This document shows positions 22,286 through 31,098 of a stretch of DNA of 64,000 nucleotides, piece after piece. Location of the stretch: positions 1 to 64,000 of the forward strand of contig NZ_JAEVHM010000006.1 of the NCBI RefSeq assembly GCF_016802865.1. Direction: 5' to 3'. Both the position numbers and the translations under genes were made by a program. Source of the DNA: Micromonospora parastrephiae. GTDB taxonomy: Bacteria > Actinomycetota > Actinomycetes > Mycobacteriales > Micromonosporaceae. The stretch's first letter is position 1. Each line of letters starts with the position of its first letter. The notes under the pieces were generated by a model. The model worked only from the letters and a program-made list of their open reading frames with translations. It was not told where the DNA came from and did no database searches.

Positions 22286-23542
22286 GTGTTCACAGCCCGC
22301 ACCGCACCCCGCCTCCGACCCCTCGTCCTCGCGGCGGTCGCCCTCGTCACCACCGCCGCCGCCCTCGCCCTCCCGGGGCAATCCGACCGAGCCGAGGCCG
22401 CCATCGGCCCGATCACCTGGCAGGACGAGTTCAACGCCGCAGCCGGCGCGCCCGTCGACCAGAGCAAATGGCGCTTCGACATCGGCGGCAGCGGGTGGGG
22501 CAACAACGAACGGCAGTACTACACCAACAGCACCAGCAACGCCGTCCACGACGGCCAGGGCAACCTCGTCATCACCGCCCGCCGGGAGAATCCCGCCAAC
22601 TACCAGTGCCACTACGGACGCTGCGAGTACACCTCGGCCCGGCTGCTGACGGCGGCGACCTTCACCCAGACGTACGGCCGATTCGAGGCTCGCATCAAGA
22701 TCCCGCGCGGCCAGGGCATCTGGCCGGCCTTCTGGATGCTCGGCACCGGTGGCGGGTGGCCCGACGCCGGCGAGATCGACGTCATGGAGAACATCGGCCG
22801 GGAACCCAACACCGTCTACGGCACCGTGCACGGGCCCGGCTACTCCGGCGGCGGCGGCATCACCGGCAGCCGCACCCTCGGCAGTCCGCTCGCCGACGGC
22901 TTCCACGACTACCGGGTGGACTGGGAGCCGAACGCGATCACCTGGTACCTGGACGGGGTGCAGTACCACCGGGTGGACCCGGCCCGGCTCGGCGGCAACC
23001 GGTGGGTGTTCGACCACCCGTTCTTCATGATCCTCAACGTGGCGGTCGGCGGCAACTGGCCCGGCTACCCGGACGGCTCCACGCAGTTCCCGCAGCAGAT
23101 GCTCGTCGACTACGTCCGGGTGTCCAGCTACACCTCCGGCGGCGGCGACCCCGCCCCCGGCACCAGCCGGATCAGGGGAGCACAGAGCGGCCGGTGCATC
23201 GACATCCCCGGCGCCAACCCGGTGGAGGGCGCCAAGCTCCAGATCTGGGACTGCAACACCACCGCGGCACAGGCGTGGACCTTCGCCTCCGACGGGACCG
23301 TCCGCGCGATGGGCAAGTGCATGGACCCCGCCTGGGCTGGCACCGCCAACGGCACCGAGGTCAACCTGGTCAGTTGCAACGGCAACCCGGCTCAACGCTT
23401 CACCCTCAACGGGGCTGGCGATCTGGTCAACCTCAGCGCCAACAAGTGCGTGGACGTGCGGGAGGCCAATCCCAACAACGGCGGCAAGCTGCACCTGTGG
23501 GACTGCATCGGCGCGGCCAACCAGAAGTGGTCTCGCATCTGA
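22286..23542 (+). CDS. Secreted GH16 endo-beta-glucanase with C-terminal ricin B (CBM13) domain
   Basis: 418 residues from GTG 22286, after GAGGAG. A signal peptide ends near residue 38 (AEA). The GH16 domain (about 42-275) has the catalytic motif EIDVMENIG (Glu163 nucleophile, Asp165, Glu168 acid/base) and the upstream FWMLG and downstream VDWEPNAITWYLDG segments, the pattern of bacterial beta-1,3- or beta-1,3-1,4-glucanases. After a short linker, residues 292-418 form a ricin trefoil with CIDIPGANP, CMDPAWAG and CVDVREANP repeats. The enzyme would cleave laminarin-, callose- or lichenin-type glucans outside the cell. Confidence 0.92.
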   Translation: MFTARTAPRLRPLVLAAVALVTTAAALALPGQSDRAEAAIGPITWQDEFNAAAGAPVDQSKWRFDIGGSGWGNNERQYYTNSTSNAVHDGQGNLVITARRENPANYQCHYGRCEYTSARLLTAATFTQTYGRFEARIKIPRGQGIWPAFWMLGTGGGWPDAGEIDVMENIGREPNTVYGTVHGPGYSGGGGITGSRTLGSPLADGFHDYRVDWEPNAITWYLDGVQYHRVDPARLGGNRWVFDHPFFMILNVAVGGNWPGYPDGSTQFPQQMLVDYVRVSSYTSGGGDPAPGTSRIRGAQSGRCIDIPGANPVEGAKLQIWDCNTTAAQAWTFASDGTVRAMGKCMDPAWAGTANGTEVNLVSCNGNPAQRFTLNGAGDLVNLSANKCVDVREANPNNGGKLHLWDCIGAANQKWSRI

Positions 23543-23561
23543 CGACGCCAGCGCGAGCGAT

Positions 23562-23593
23562 CGGGCCGTCCGACAACAGGGTCGGGCGGCCCG
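23562..23593 (+). terminator. Terminator after the GH16 gene
   Basis: A 13-bp stem, CGGGCCGTCCGAC with a complementary arm and one G-T wobble, encloses loop AACAGG, 19 bp after the stop. Confidence 0.75.
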
Positions 23594-23703
23594 CCTTGTG
23601 GACTCACCCGGGTCGAACCTGGATTCGGCCGACGACGCAAAGAGCGAGCCCTATGCCCGCTATGTTCGGATAATCCATATCCGGCCGTTCCGGGAGTGAA
23701 CCC

Positions 23704-24726
23704 ATGTCACACCATCTCGACACCCCTCTCGCCGCCCAGGGCGGTCAGCTCTACATCGACGACCTGTACGTCTTCAACGGCGACCGCGCCACGGTGTTCG
23801 TCATGGACGTCAACAGCTCGGTGACCAAGGCCGACATCAAGCGCGGCTTCCACGCCGAGGCGCGCTACGAGATCAAGATCCACTTCAACGGCGCGGAGAC
23901 GGAGGAGCTGACCTACCGATTCGCCTTCGGCGAACTGGACGGTGACGCCAAGCAGATTCTCCAGTTGTACGAGCTCACCGGAGCCGACGCCCGCGACGAC
24001 GCCGCGATGGGCACTCCCATCGCCGAGGGGCGGACCGGTGAGGTGTCGACCGGCGGCAACGTCCGGATCTGGGCCGGGCGGATCACCGACCCGTTCTTCG
24101 TCGACCTCGACGAACTCGCCACCATCAACGGCGCGGTCAAGAACGGTTCGCGGGTGGACCGCTCGGCGTGGCGGGTCGACCGGGCCAAGAACAGCTTCGC
24201 CGGCACGACCGTCGAGTCGATCGTCCTGGAGGTCTCCCATGACGAGCCGCTGCTGCGCGACGGCACCGAGATCGGCGTGTGGTGTCGGACACTGCTGGCC
24301 ACCGACGCCGGTGGATGGCGCCAGATCAACCGCGCCGGCCACCCGATGATGTGGCCGATCTTCTGGCCCCACGACACCGACTTCTCGGACCCCGCCAACT
24401 TCCGACACCCCAGCAAGGACCTCCCCGAAGGCGGGGAGGAGATCGCCAGCGCGGTCGCGGGGGTCGTCGCGGCGAACGGCACCGCACCGGACCCACAGGC
24501 GTACGGCTGGAGCGTCGCCCGGCAGCTCTACCCCGACGTGTTGCCGTACAAGGTCGGCACGGCCGCGAACTACGGCTTCGCGGTCCGCAACGGCCGCACC
24601 ATGGCCGACAACGCGCCGGAGGTGATGTTCTCCATGGTCCTCAACACCGGCACCACGTCGGGCCTCACGTCGGACGTCACGAAGGCCGCCCGCGCCACCA
24701 CGTTCCCGTACGTCGTGCCGGCCTGA
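23704..24726 (+). CDS. DUF4331 family protein
   Basis: 340 residues from ATG 23704. The start MSHHLDTPLAAQGGQLYIDDLYVF and the following NPVT-like FVMDVNSS segment are hallmarks of DUF4331, whose members begin with a conserved His-rich turn. A second block, RIWAGRITDPFFVDLD, is also conserved. No signal peptide is visible, unlike many family members. The molecular role of DUF4331 is not known to me. The gene is monocistronic, with a long hairpin terminator behind it. Confidence 0.85.
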   Translation: MSHHLDTPLAAQGGQLYIDDLYVFNGDRATVFVMDVNSSVTKADIKRGFHAEARYEIKIHFNGAETEELTYRFAFGELDGDAKQILQLYELTGADARDDAAMGTPIAEGRTGEVSTGGNVRIWAGRITDPFFVDLDELATINGAVKNGSRVDRSAWRVDRAKNSFAGTTVESIVLEVSHDEPLLRDGTEIGVWCRTLLATDAGGWRQINRAGHPMMWPIFWPHDTDFSDPANFRHPSKDLPEGGEEIASAVAGVVAANGTAPDPQAYGWSVARQLYPDVLPYKVGTAANYGFAVRNGRTMADNAPEVMFSMVLNTGTTSGLTSDVTKAARATTFPYVVPA

Positions 24727-24763
24727 CGGTTTGCGACGCGGCCACAGGGCCGACCACGCGAAA

Positions 24764-24804
24764 GCGAACTGACCTCCTCGGCCACGCCGAAGAGGTCAGT
24801 TCGC
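24764..24804. terminator. Long hairpin between convergent DUF4331 and DUF2188 genes
   Basis: A 13-bp outer stem, GCGAACTGACCTC with its complement, continues after a one-base mismatch into a 5-bp inner stem (TCGGC/GCCGA) with a CAC loop. It is probably a bidirectional terminator. Confidence 0.75.
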
Positions 24805-24819
24805 AGGAACCGGAAGCGA

Positions 24820-25050
24820 TCAGCCCGCGATGTCCCGGGGATCGCGGCTGCGCGGGTAGGTGTTCTTCTCCCCGATCGTGCCGTCCTGCTTCTTGATCAC
24901 GTGCTCGACGCCACGGTCGGCCGCCATCTCGCGGCCCTCGGCCTGCGCGTCGGCCTTCACGTCGTGGGTGCTGCTGGCCCGCTCGTTGCCCTCCGGCTTG
25001 TTCTTCCACTGCCCGTCCTCGTGGTACGTGTCGACGTCACCCTTGGCCAT
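24820..25050 (-). CDS. DUF2188 domain protein
   Basis: 76 residues from ATG 25050. The sequence WKNKPEGNERASSTHDVKAD, then AEGREMAADRGVEHVIKKQDGTIGEKNTY, follows the DUF2188 pattern: a Trp-led strand, a Ser/Thr-His turn, an Ala-rich helix and a final strand with DGxIxEKxxY. These are small soluble beta-beta-alpha proteins found widely in bacteria with no established function. It is followed by a strong bidirectional hairpin. Confidence 0.8.
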   Translation of the reverse strand: MAKGDVDTYHEDGQWKNKPEGNERASSTHDVKADAQAEGREMAADRGVEHVIKKQDGTIGEKNTYPRSRDPRDIAG

Positions 25051-25123
25051 GGCCGGCTCCTCCCTGCGTCTGAACTGTCCCCCGGATCAGTGCCCCGAGG
25101 AGCGCCGAACAAAACCGTGGTCC

Positions 25124-25783
25124 TCAGGAGACGGCCCGGCAGTTGTTGCTCGTCCGCTTGACCGTGTACTCGCGATCGTCGGTGGTGATGCCCGACGGGG
25201 CGCCGTCGAAGTGGGTCTCCACCTTGTCCCAGCCGCGCCGCTGCTCGTAGTGCAGGTGCGGGGCGCCGGAGTTGCCGGTGCTGCCGAGGCGCCCGATCTG
25301 CTCGCCCTGCGCGACCTTCTGACCGACCTCGACCAGCGGCGGTTCGAGCATGTGCAGGTACTGCGTCTCCCACTTGCCGCCGTGGTCGATCTTCACCCAG
25401 TAACCGCCACCGCGACCGCGTGGACCTTGGGGGTTCTCCGGGGTACGCCCGCCCAGCGACCCGTTGATGCCCGCCACGGTGACCGTGCCGGCGTACGAGG
25501 CGAGCACGGGACGCCCCCAGGCCTCGCCCTCGGTGGGGAACAGGTCGACGTCGAAGTCGTCGTGGCCGGGGTAGGTGCCGAGTTGCCACGTCTCACCACA
25601 GGACACCGGCATCTGGAAGAGCGGACGCGGACCCGCGGGTCGCAGCATCGGCACGACGACCACGGCGATGCCGAGGACGGCCGCCGCCGCGACGAGCGCG
25701 ACGAGAACGCGGACGGTACGGCTTCGGGGGCGGCGGTGGGTGCGGGCTCTGCTGGGGCGGCCGGTCGTCACCGGCCCGAGCAT
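25124..25783 (-). CDS. Membrane-anchored M23-family peptidase (LytM/peptidoglycan endopeptidase-like)
   Basis: About 219 residues from ATG 25783; a TTG 15 bases upstream and a GTG 9 bases downstream are alternatives, as no clear ribosome site decides. A basic N-terminus is followed by one membrane segment (LVALVAAAAVLGIAVVVVP). The M23 core has His74 and Asp78 (GHDDFDVDLF) and the second motif PHLHYE (His176, His178), giving the zinc ligands; WETQYLHML supplies a further conserved His. It is probably an extracytoplasmic peptidoglycan hydrolase or its LytM-type regulator. It is divergent from the phosphotransferase operon. Confidence 0.82.
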   Translation of the reverse strand: MLGPVTTGRPSRARTHRRPRSRTVRVLVALVAAAAVLGIAVVVVPMLRPAGPRPLFQMPVSCGETWQLGTYPGHDDFDVDLFPTEGEAWGRPVLASYAGTVTVAGINGSLGGRTPENPQGPRGRGGGYWVKIDHGGKWETQYLHMLEPPLVEVGQKVAQGEQIGRLGSTGNSGAPHLHYEQRRGWDKVETHFDGAPSGITTDDREYTVKRTSNNCRAVS

Positions 25784-25834
25784 GGCAGATGCCGGCAACG
25801 CCCCGGCCGTGGGTCGCGGTGATCATCACAGTGA

Positions 25835-25890
25835 CATTGCAGTTGTATCGTAAACGCGCTACGGTCGGACGCAATGCAGTTGTATTGCAA
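25835..25890 (+). promoter_or_regulatory. Promoter of the phosphotransferase operon with two 19-bp boxes
   Basis: TTGCAG (25837-25842) and TACGGT (25860-25865) are 17 bp apart. Two near-identical boxes, CATTGCAGTTGTATCGTAA (25835-25853) and CAATGCAGTTGTATTGCAA (25872-25890), agree at 16 of 19 positions and lie 37 bp apart. One overlaps the -35, the other the transcript start. Binding by the TetR protein encoded third in the operon is the simplest reading. Confidence 0.6.
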
Positions 25891-25905
25891 CGAGAGGGGC
25901 GCCCC

Positions 25906-28308
25906 ATGCACGTGATCGCGTTGTCCGAGGCGACCGCCGCGATGGTCGACCTGGTCGGCGGCAAGGCGGCCGGGCTGGGCGAGCTGATCCGGCGCGGCGA
26001 ACGCGTGCCCGAGGGATTCTGCGTCACCGCCGAAGCCCATCGGCTCGGCGTCGTCCCCGAGGCGGAGATCATCGCCGCGTACGAGAGGCTCGGGGCAGGC
26101 CCGGTGGCGGTGCGGTCCAGCGCCACCGCCGAGGACCTGCCGGACGCCAGCTTCGCCGGACAGCAGGACACCGTCCTCAACGTCACGGGTGGCGCGGAGT
26201 TGATCGCCGCGATCGGCAAGTGCTGGGATTCGCTGCACACCGACCGCGCGACCGCCTACCGCGACGCCCGCCAGATCGACCATCGCGAGGTGCGGATGGC
26301 GGTCGTCGTGCAACGCATGGTCACGCCCACGGTAGCGGGGGTGCTCTTCACCGCCAACCCGCTCACCGGCCGGCGCGACGAGATGGCGGTCGACGCCGCG
26401 CCGGGGCTCGGCACCACCGTCGTGGACGGCGCGACGACCGTGGACCACTACGTCCTCGACGGCGTCGCGCGGGACGACACGGGATGCCTGACGTCCGCAC
26501 ACCTGGCACGACTGCGGGCCACCGGCGAGCGGTTGCAGGATCACTTCGGCTGCCCGCAGGACGTGGAGTGGGCGATCGACGCGGACGACGTGCTGTGGTT
26601 GCTGCAGTCGCGGCCGATCACCAGCCTGTTCCCCCTCCCGCCGGCCACCGACAAGCCCCTCCCCCGCGTCTACCTGGAGTTCGGGCACGTCCAGGGCATG
26701 CTGCAACCGGTCACTCCGATGGGCATGGCGACCCTGCGGGCGCAGATCACCGCGATGCTCGCCGCGCTCGGCGTCCGGGTCGAGATCGTCGACATCGGCG
26801 GACGCCTCTACGGTGACCTGACCGACCTGGCCAGGAGCCGGTCGTCTCGTCGCCGGCTGGTCAAGCTCATGGCCGTCGACTTCGGGCCCCGGGCGCAGGC
26901 GGTGATGCGGCACGTCCTGGCGGATCCGCGATTCGCCCCGACCAGCGGCGGCACCGGGCGCGGCGCTTCGCAGGGGGCGGCCTCGCTGGGAACGGCCGGC
27001 CGCGCGGTGGTGGGGATCGTGCGGGCGCTGGCCCGCCCCGAGACGGCACGGAACCGGATGTTCCGGGCGATCGAGCAGATCAGAGTACGGTCGGCGCCCC
27101 CCGCCGACCTGCGGACCGCCGCGGACCGGCTGCGTTTCCTTAAGGCGCGGGACGCCGGGGACAGCGCCGACGCCATCATGTGGCCCATCGTCGCGGGGAT
27201 GCTCGCCGCCGCGCTGCCGGCCGCACTGCTCAAGGGTGTCGCCGGCCCGGACGAGATCCACGCCGTGCTGGGCGGGATGCCGCACAACGTCACCATCGAG
27301 ATGGACCTGGCGCTGTGGCGACTCGCCCAGAGCGCGGGTGAACACCGTCGGCTCCTGCTCGACACCCCGCCGGACGAGCTGGCCGCGCGGCACCTGCGCG
27401 GAACGCTGCCCGACGTCGGCATGGCCGCCTTCCTCGACGAGTACGGCCATCGGGGCGTCGCCGAGGTCGATCTCGGCGTGCCACGCTGGGCCGAGGATCC
27501 CACCCCGGTCTTCGCCGCGCTCGCCAACTACCTGCGCGTCACCGACCCCCGGCAGGGCCCCGACCAGCGCTTCCACCGCGCCGCCGCGACGGCCGAGACG
27601 GCGCTGGAGGAGCTGGTCACGCGAGCCCGCCGTCGGCGTCCGGTACGCGGACGGATCGCGGGATTCCTGCTGCGCCGGGCCCGGTCGTTGGCCGGCCTGC
27701 GCGAGGCCGGCAAGTTCGCCGGGCTGTACCCGCTGCGGGAGACACGCCGACAACTGCTGCTCATCGGGGCCGACCTGACCGGCCTCGGGCTGCTGGAGCA
27801 GCCCGACGACATCATGTTCCTGACCCTCGACGAGGTGCACACCGCCGTACACCAGGATGTTGATCATCGCGGTGTCGTCGCGTCCCGTCGGGCCGTGCAC
27901 CGCCGGGAGCTGCGTCGCCGTACGGTGCCGGTGGCGTTGCTGTCCGACGGCACCGACGTCGAGACGGTCCTGCCGGCGGCGCCCGCGAGCGACGGGACGC
28001 TCGTCGGCGTGGGCGCGTCCTCCGGACGGGTGACCGGGCCCGCCCGGGTCGTCCGCGACCCGGCCACCGCCCACATCGAACCCGGGGACGTCCTGGTCGC
28101 CGCGACCACGGATCCCGGCTGGACCCCGCTCTTCCTCACCGCCGCGGCCCTGGTCACCGAAACCGGCGCGATCATGGCCCACGGCCCCACCGTGGCCCGG
28201 GAGTACGGCATCCCCGCCGTCATCTGCGTACCGGGCGCCACCCGGACGATCTCCACCGGGCAGCTCGTCACGGTCGACGGCGGCGCCGGAACCGTCACCT
28301 TCCACTGA
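25906..28308 (+). CDS. Rifampin phosphotransferase-like / PEP-utilising enzyme
   Basis: 800 residues from ATG 25906, after GAGAGGGG. The N-terminal ATP-grasp half starts LVGGKAAGLGELIRRGERVP, then AVRSSATAEDLPDASFAGQQ and VVVQRMVTPTVAGVLFTANP, as in phosphoenolpyruvate synthase and Rph. The C-terminal swivelling domain has LVTETGAIMAHGPTVAREYG with the phospho-accepting His759. There is no PEP/pyruvate-binding TIM barrel after it. The order ATP-grasp, variable middle (about 300-690), then a terminal His domain is that of rifampin phosphotransferase, which moves the beta-phosphate of ATP to rifamycins. The length is a little below the roughly 860 residues usual for Rph. The substrate is uncertain because the middle domain defines it. 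I see no rifamycin-associated element upstream. Confidence 0.78.
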   Translation: MHVIALSEATAAMVDLVGGKAAGLGELIRRGERVPEGFCVTAEAHRLGVVPEAEIIAAYERLGAGPVAVRSSATAEDLPDASFAGQQDTVLNVTGGAELIAAIGKCWDSLHTDRATAYRDARQIDHREVRMAVVVQRMVTPTVAGVLFTANPLTGRRDEMAVDAAPGLGTTVVDGATTVDHYVLDGVARDDTGCLTSAHLARLRATGERLQDHFGCPQDVEWAIDADDVLWLLQSRPITSLFPLPPATDKPLPRVYLEFGHVQGMLQPVTPMGMATLRAQITAMLAALGVRVEIVDIGGRLYGDLTDLARSRSSRRRLVKLMAVDFGPRAQAVMRHVLADPRFAPTSGGTGRGASQGAASLGTAGRAVVGIVRALARPETARNRMFRAIEQIRVRSAPPADLRTAADRLRFLKARDAGDSADAIMWPIVAGMLAAALPAALLKGVAGPDEIHAVLGGMPHNVTIEMDLALWRLAQSAGEHRRLLLDTPPDELAARHLRGTLPDVGMAAFLDEYGHRGVAEVDLGVPRWAEDPTPVFAALANYLRVTDPRQGPDQRFHRAAATAETALEELVTRARRRRPVRGRIAGFLLRRARSLAGLREAGKFAGLYPLRETRRQLLLIGADLTGLGLLEQPDDIMFLTLDEVHTAVHQDVDHRGVVASRRAVHRRELRRRTVPVALLSDGTDVETVLPAAPASDGTLVGVGASSGRVTGPARVVRDPATAHIEPGDVLVAATTDPGWTPLFLTAAALVTETGAIMAHGPTVAREYGIPAVICVPGATRTISTGQLVTVDGGAGTVTFH

Positions 28309-28334
28309 ACGCCACCCCTACCGCGAGGACGACG

Positions 28335-29000
28335 ATGACCGAGACGAGAACGCCGACCAGGGCGACCGCCGGACAGCTGCTGCGCCGGGCGGCGGTGACC
28401 GAGGCCGCGATGTGGCGCAGCCTGTACCTGTGGGCGCGACGCCGCCCCCTGCCGTTGGGCCCCGGCGACGAGCCGTTCGGCTACCTCGGCGTGGTCAAGC
28501 CGATCCTCGGCATCTTCATCGGCCTGTCGGTCGTCGAGATTCCGATCTTCGACCTCATCGTCACCCACGTCGTGCCGTGGCGGCCCGCCCGCTGGATCGT
28601 GCTCGTCCTCGGCGTCTGGGGTGTGCTCTGGATGGTCGGCCTGTTCGCCAGCATGACGATCCATCCGCACGTCGTGGGTGACAGGGGCCTGCGGGTACGG
28701 CTCAGCTCCGGCATCGACATCTTCATCCCGTGGACGGACGTCGAGGCGTTGCGCAAGCGCTACCGCTCACTGCCCTCCAGCAGGTCCGTGCAGGTCGAGC
28801 AGGAGGGCGACCGCCGGGTCCTGCACATCCCGGTCGGCAGCCAGACGAGCATCGACGTCCTGCTGCGCCGGCCGACGACCTTCGACCTGCCCAAGGGCCG
28901 GTCCGCACCGATGAACGAGCTACGGCTGTACGCCGACGACCCCGACGGCCTCCTGCGCAGCGCGCGGGGCACACCGGCGGGCGACACCGCCCGCCGGTAG
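28335..29000 (+). CDS. Hypothetical membrane protein with a PH-like C-terminal domain
   Basis: 221 residues. ATG 28335 lies 26 bp after the phosphotransferase stop. Two membrane segments (ILGIFIGLSVVEIPIFDLIV and WIVLVLGVWGVLWMVGLFAS) are followed by a cytoplasmic beta-rich domain of about 110 residues (HPHVVGDRGLRVRLSSGIDIFIPW) that resembles bacterial PH-like domains. I do not recognise a named family. Its place between the phosphotransferase and the TetR gene suggests a role in the same response, perhaps sensing or envelope association. Confidence 0.7.
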   Translation: MTETRTPTRATAGQLLRRAAVTEAAMWRSLYLWARRRPLPLGPGDEPFGYLGVVKPILGIFIGLSVVEIPIFDLIVTHVVPWRPARWIVLVLGVWGVLWMVGLFASMTIHPHVVGDRGLRVRLSSGIDIFIPWTDVEALRKRYRSLPSSRSVQVEQEGDRRVLHIPVGSQTSIDVLLRRPTTFDLPKGRSAPMNELRLYADDPDGLLRSARGTPAGDTARR

Positions 29001-29053
29001 CCGCCGCCCGCCGGCGGGGTGTCCGGACCACCCACTGTGAAACGATCGAGGTC

Positions 29054-29632
29054 ATGCCCAAGAAGGTCGATCACCAGGAGCGACGCACCCTCATCGCGGA
29101 CGCGCTGATGCGGGTCGCCGCCGACCAGGGCCTGGAGGCGGTGAGTCTCCGCCACGTGGCCACCGAGGCCGGCGTGTCCGCCGGGATGGTCCAGCACTAC
29201 TTCCGTACCAAGGACGAGATGATGGCGTTCGCGTTGAGCGTGGTCCGCGAGCGCAGCCAGGTCCGGGTCACCGAGGCGGTGGCCCGGCTGGGCGAGAACC
29301 CCTCCCCCCGGCTCCTGCTGCGGACGATGCTCGCCGCGCTGTTGCCGCTCGACGAGCGGACCCGCGACGACGGGCGGGTGGCGCTGGCGTTCCTCGCCTA
29401 CACGGCGGTACGACCGTCGGCCGCGCCCAGCCTGCGCGCGGACACCGCGCAGCTGACCAGCTTCATCGCGAGCGTCCTGCCCGCGAAGGACGCCGCCGCG
29501 GCGGCCGGCCTGCTCGCGCTGATGGAGGGCCTGGGCGTCTATCTGCTGGGTGGGCAGTACACCGCCGAGCAGGCGCTGGACGCGCTGGACGTCCAGCTGG
29601 ACCTGCTCTTCGGCTCGTCGGCGGCCGCCTGA
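29054..29632 (+). CDS. TetR/AcrR-family regulator of the phosphotransferase operon
   Basis: 192 residues from ATG 29054. The helix-turn-helix is VSLRHVATEAGVSAGMVQHYFRTKDEMMAFAL, typical of BetI-like TetR proteins. The C-terminal domain is all-helical. It lies 53 bp after the membrane-protein gene in the same direction, so it is probably the third gene of the operon and may bind the two 19-bp boxes before the first gene. The inducer is unknown. Confidence 0.85.
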   Translation: MPKKVDHQERRTLIADALMRVAADQGLEAVSLRHVATEAGVSAGMVQHYFRTKDEMMAFALSVVRERSQVRVTEAVARLGENPSPRLLLRTMLAALLPLDERTRDDGRVALAFLAYTAVRPSAAPSLRADTAQLTSFIASVLPAKDAAAAAGLLALMEGLGVYLLGGQYTAEQALDALDVQLDLLFGSSAAA

Positions 29633-29660
29633 GCGACCCTGCTGGTGCTCATCCGCACCG

Positions 29661-31035
29661 TCAGCAGCGCGGCACGTTCGGGATGTAGCCGTCGTAGCCG
29701 GTGAGCACGTACGCGTCGGAGACGTAGCGGTTGGTGCCGATCCGGTTCCAGACGGCGGTCGTACCGTACGGGCCGGTGACCGTGCTGCCGACGGTCTGGC
29801 AGTAGACGGCGACGGTGGCACCGTCGGCGACCGAGCCGACGACCGGATAGCTGGCGCCCGGTCCGGAGCGTACGTTCAGGGTGCTCGCGCTGGTGTTCAC
29901 CGTGCCGGAGCCGATGCCGGTCGTCCCGTTCACCAGTTGCATGTAGTAGGTCCAGTTCCAGTTCGGGCCGGGATCGGTGTGGGTGGCACCGGGCACCTCA
30001 GCGTGCGCGATGATGTGCGCCCGATCCCGGGGAATGCCGTACTTCGTGGTGAGACTGCGGGTGAGCGCGGCGGAGGCCCGGTACATCGCGTCGGTGAACC
30101 AGGCCGCGTCGTCGACGTACCCCTCGTGCTCGATGCCGATCGACTGGGTGTTGTACGTCCAGTTGCCGGCGTGCCAGGCGATGTCCTTCTCCCGCACCGA
30201 CTGCGTGACCGCCCCGTCCGACGAGCGGAGGGTGTAGTGCGCGCTGACCTGGGCGGCCGGGTTCTGGAACCAGCTGATGGCGCCGGCGTACGAGCCCTGC
30301 GTCATGTGGATGACGATGTGGGTCACCTGGTGGCTGCCCGGTCGACTGGCCACGGTGTAGTTGCTCGTGCTGGCCGGCGCCCACGCGGCCGGCCCGTAGT
30401 CGGTGCTCAGGGTGCCGACGCCACCGAGCACGGCGGCCCCGCTCCAGGCCGCCCCGGCGCGGCGCGACCGGCCGACCGGGCACCGTCTCGCCGCGCCCGG
30501 TGAACCCGGCGCGCAGCAGATCGTAGACGGTGTCCGCGTAGAGCCGCGCGACCGACGGGTCGTGGGCGCCACCGTAGCGGGCGAGCGGCGTGTACCACCC
30601 GTTCACGTCGTCGCGGGCCGCGGCGCTGAGGCCGGCCTGATCGGCGTACGAACGCAGCACGGCGGCCGCCCCGAGGACGTTCGCCGCGGGCTCGGTCCGC
30701 AGCGCGGCCGGACTGAGCCGGGTGAGCGTCGCCGCCGCGTCCAGGGTGCGCACCTCCGGGTTGCTCGCCAGGTGCATGAGCCCGTACCCGCCGGCCGCGC
30801 TCGCCGCGCCGCCGTGCATGTCCAGCCGCGACTCGGCGTACCCGAGCGCCACCAGCAGATCCCGTGGAACGTCGTACCGCGCGGCGGCGGTGTCGAACGC
30901 GGCGGCCAGCGGGGCGGCCGGCGCCGGCGTCCCGCCGGGGTCGGCGACGGCCGGTGACGCGACCGCGACGACTCCGGCCAGGGTGGTGGTCAGGGCGAGC
31001 AGGAGTCGACCTCGGTGGGAGGTGCGAACGGACAT
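29661..31035 (-). pseudogene. Secreted N-acetylmuramoyl-L-alanine amidase with lytic-transglycosylase-like N-domain and SH3 C-domain, frameshifted
   Basis: ATG 31035 follows AAGGAG. A signal peptide ends AVADPGG. The N-domain, LLVALGYAESRLDMHGGAAS then GGYGLMHL, resembles a lysozyme-like SLT domain. After VPGRPVAPRRG the frame is lost in the region 30440-30475. The next frame continues WSGAAVLGGVGTLSTDYGP and the amidase-2 domain HIVIHMTQGSYAGAISWFQ, with zinc ligands in HIVIH and THTDPG, and IAHAEVPG. A C-terminal SH3-like domain (TLNVRSGPGASYPVVG, YVSDAYVLTG) ends the protein. If whole it has about 457 residues and cleaves the lactyl-amide bond of peptidoglycan. It lies 63 bp after an M23 peptidase with a related C-domain. 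Confidence 0.8.
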
Positions 31036-31098
31036 GAGCACTCCTTGCGGTGACTGGGGTTGGCGGCCGTCGGGCCGCAACCTCGGCGGTCGAACTCG

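Noticed and set aside
22223..23494. 423-codon open frame antisense to GH16
   Set aside because: A shadow of the real gene: Gly/Ala/Val/Asp-rich translation with no motif.
25784..25905. Rifamycin-associated element before the Rph-like gene
   Set aside because: No GC-rich inverted repeat of that kind is present; the boxes seen are AT-rich direct repeats instead.
25768..28305. Very long open frame antisense to the phosphotransferase gene
   Set aside because: It mirrors the codon bias of the plus-strand gene, has low-complexity Arg/Gly/Ala composition and no recognisable domain; long antisense frames are expected at this GC content.
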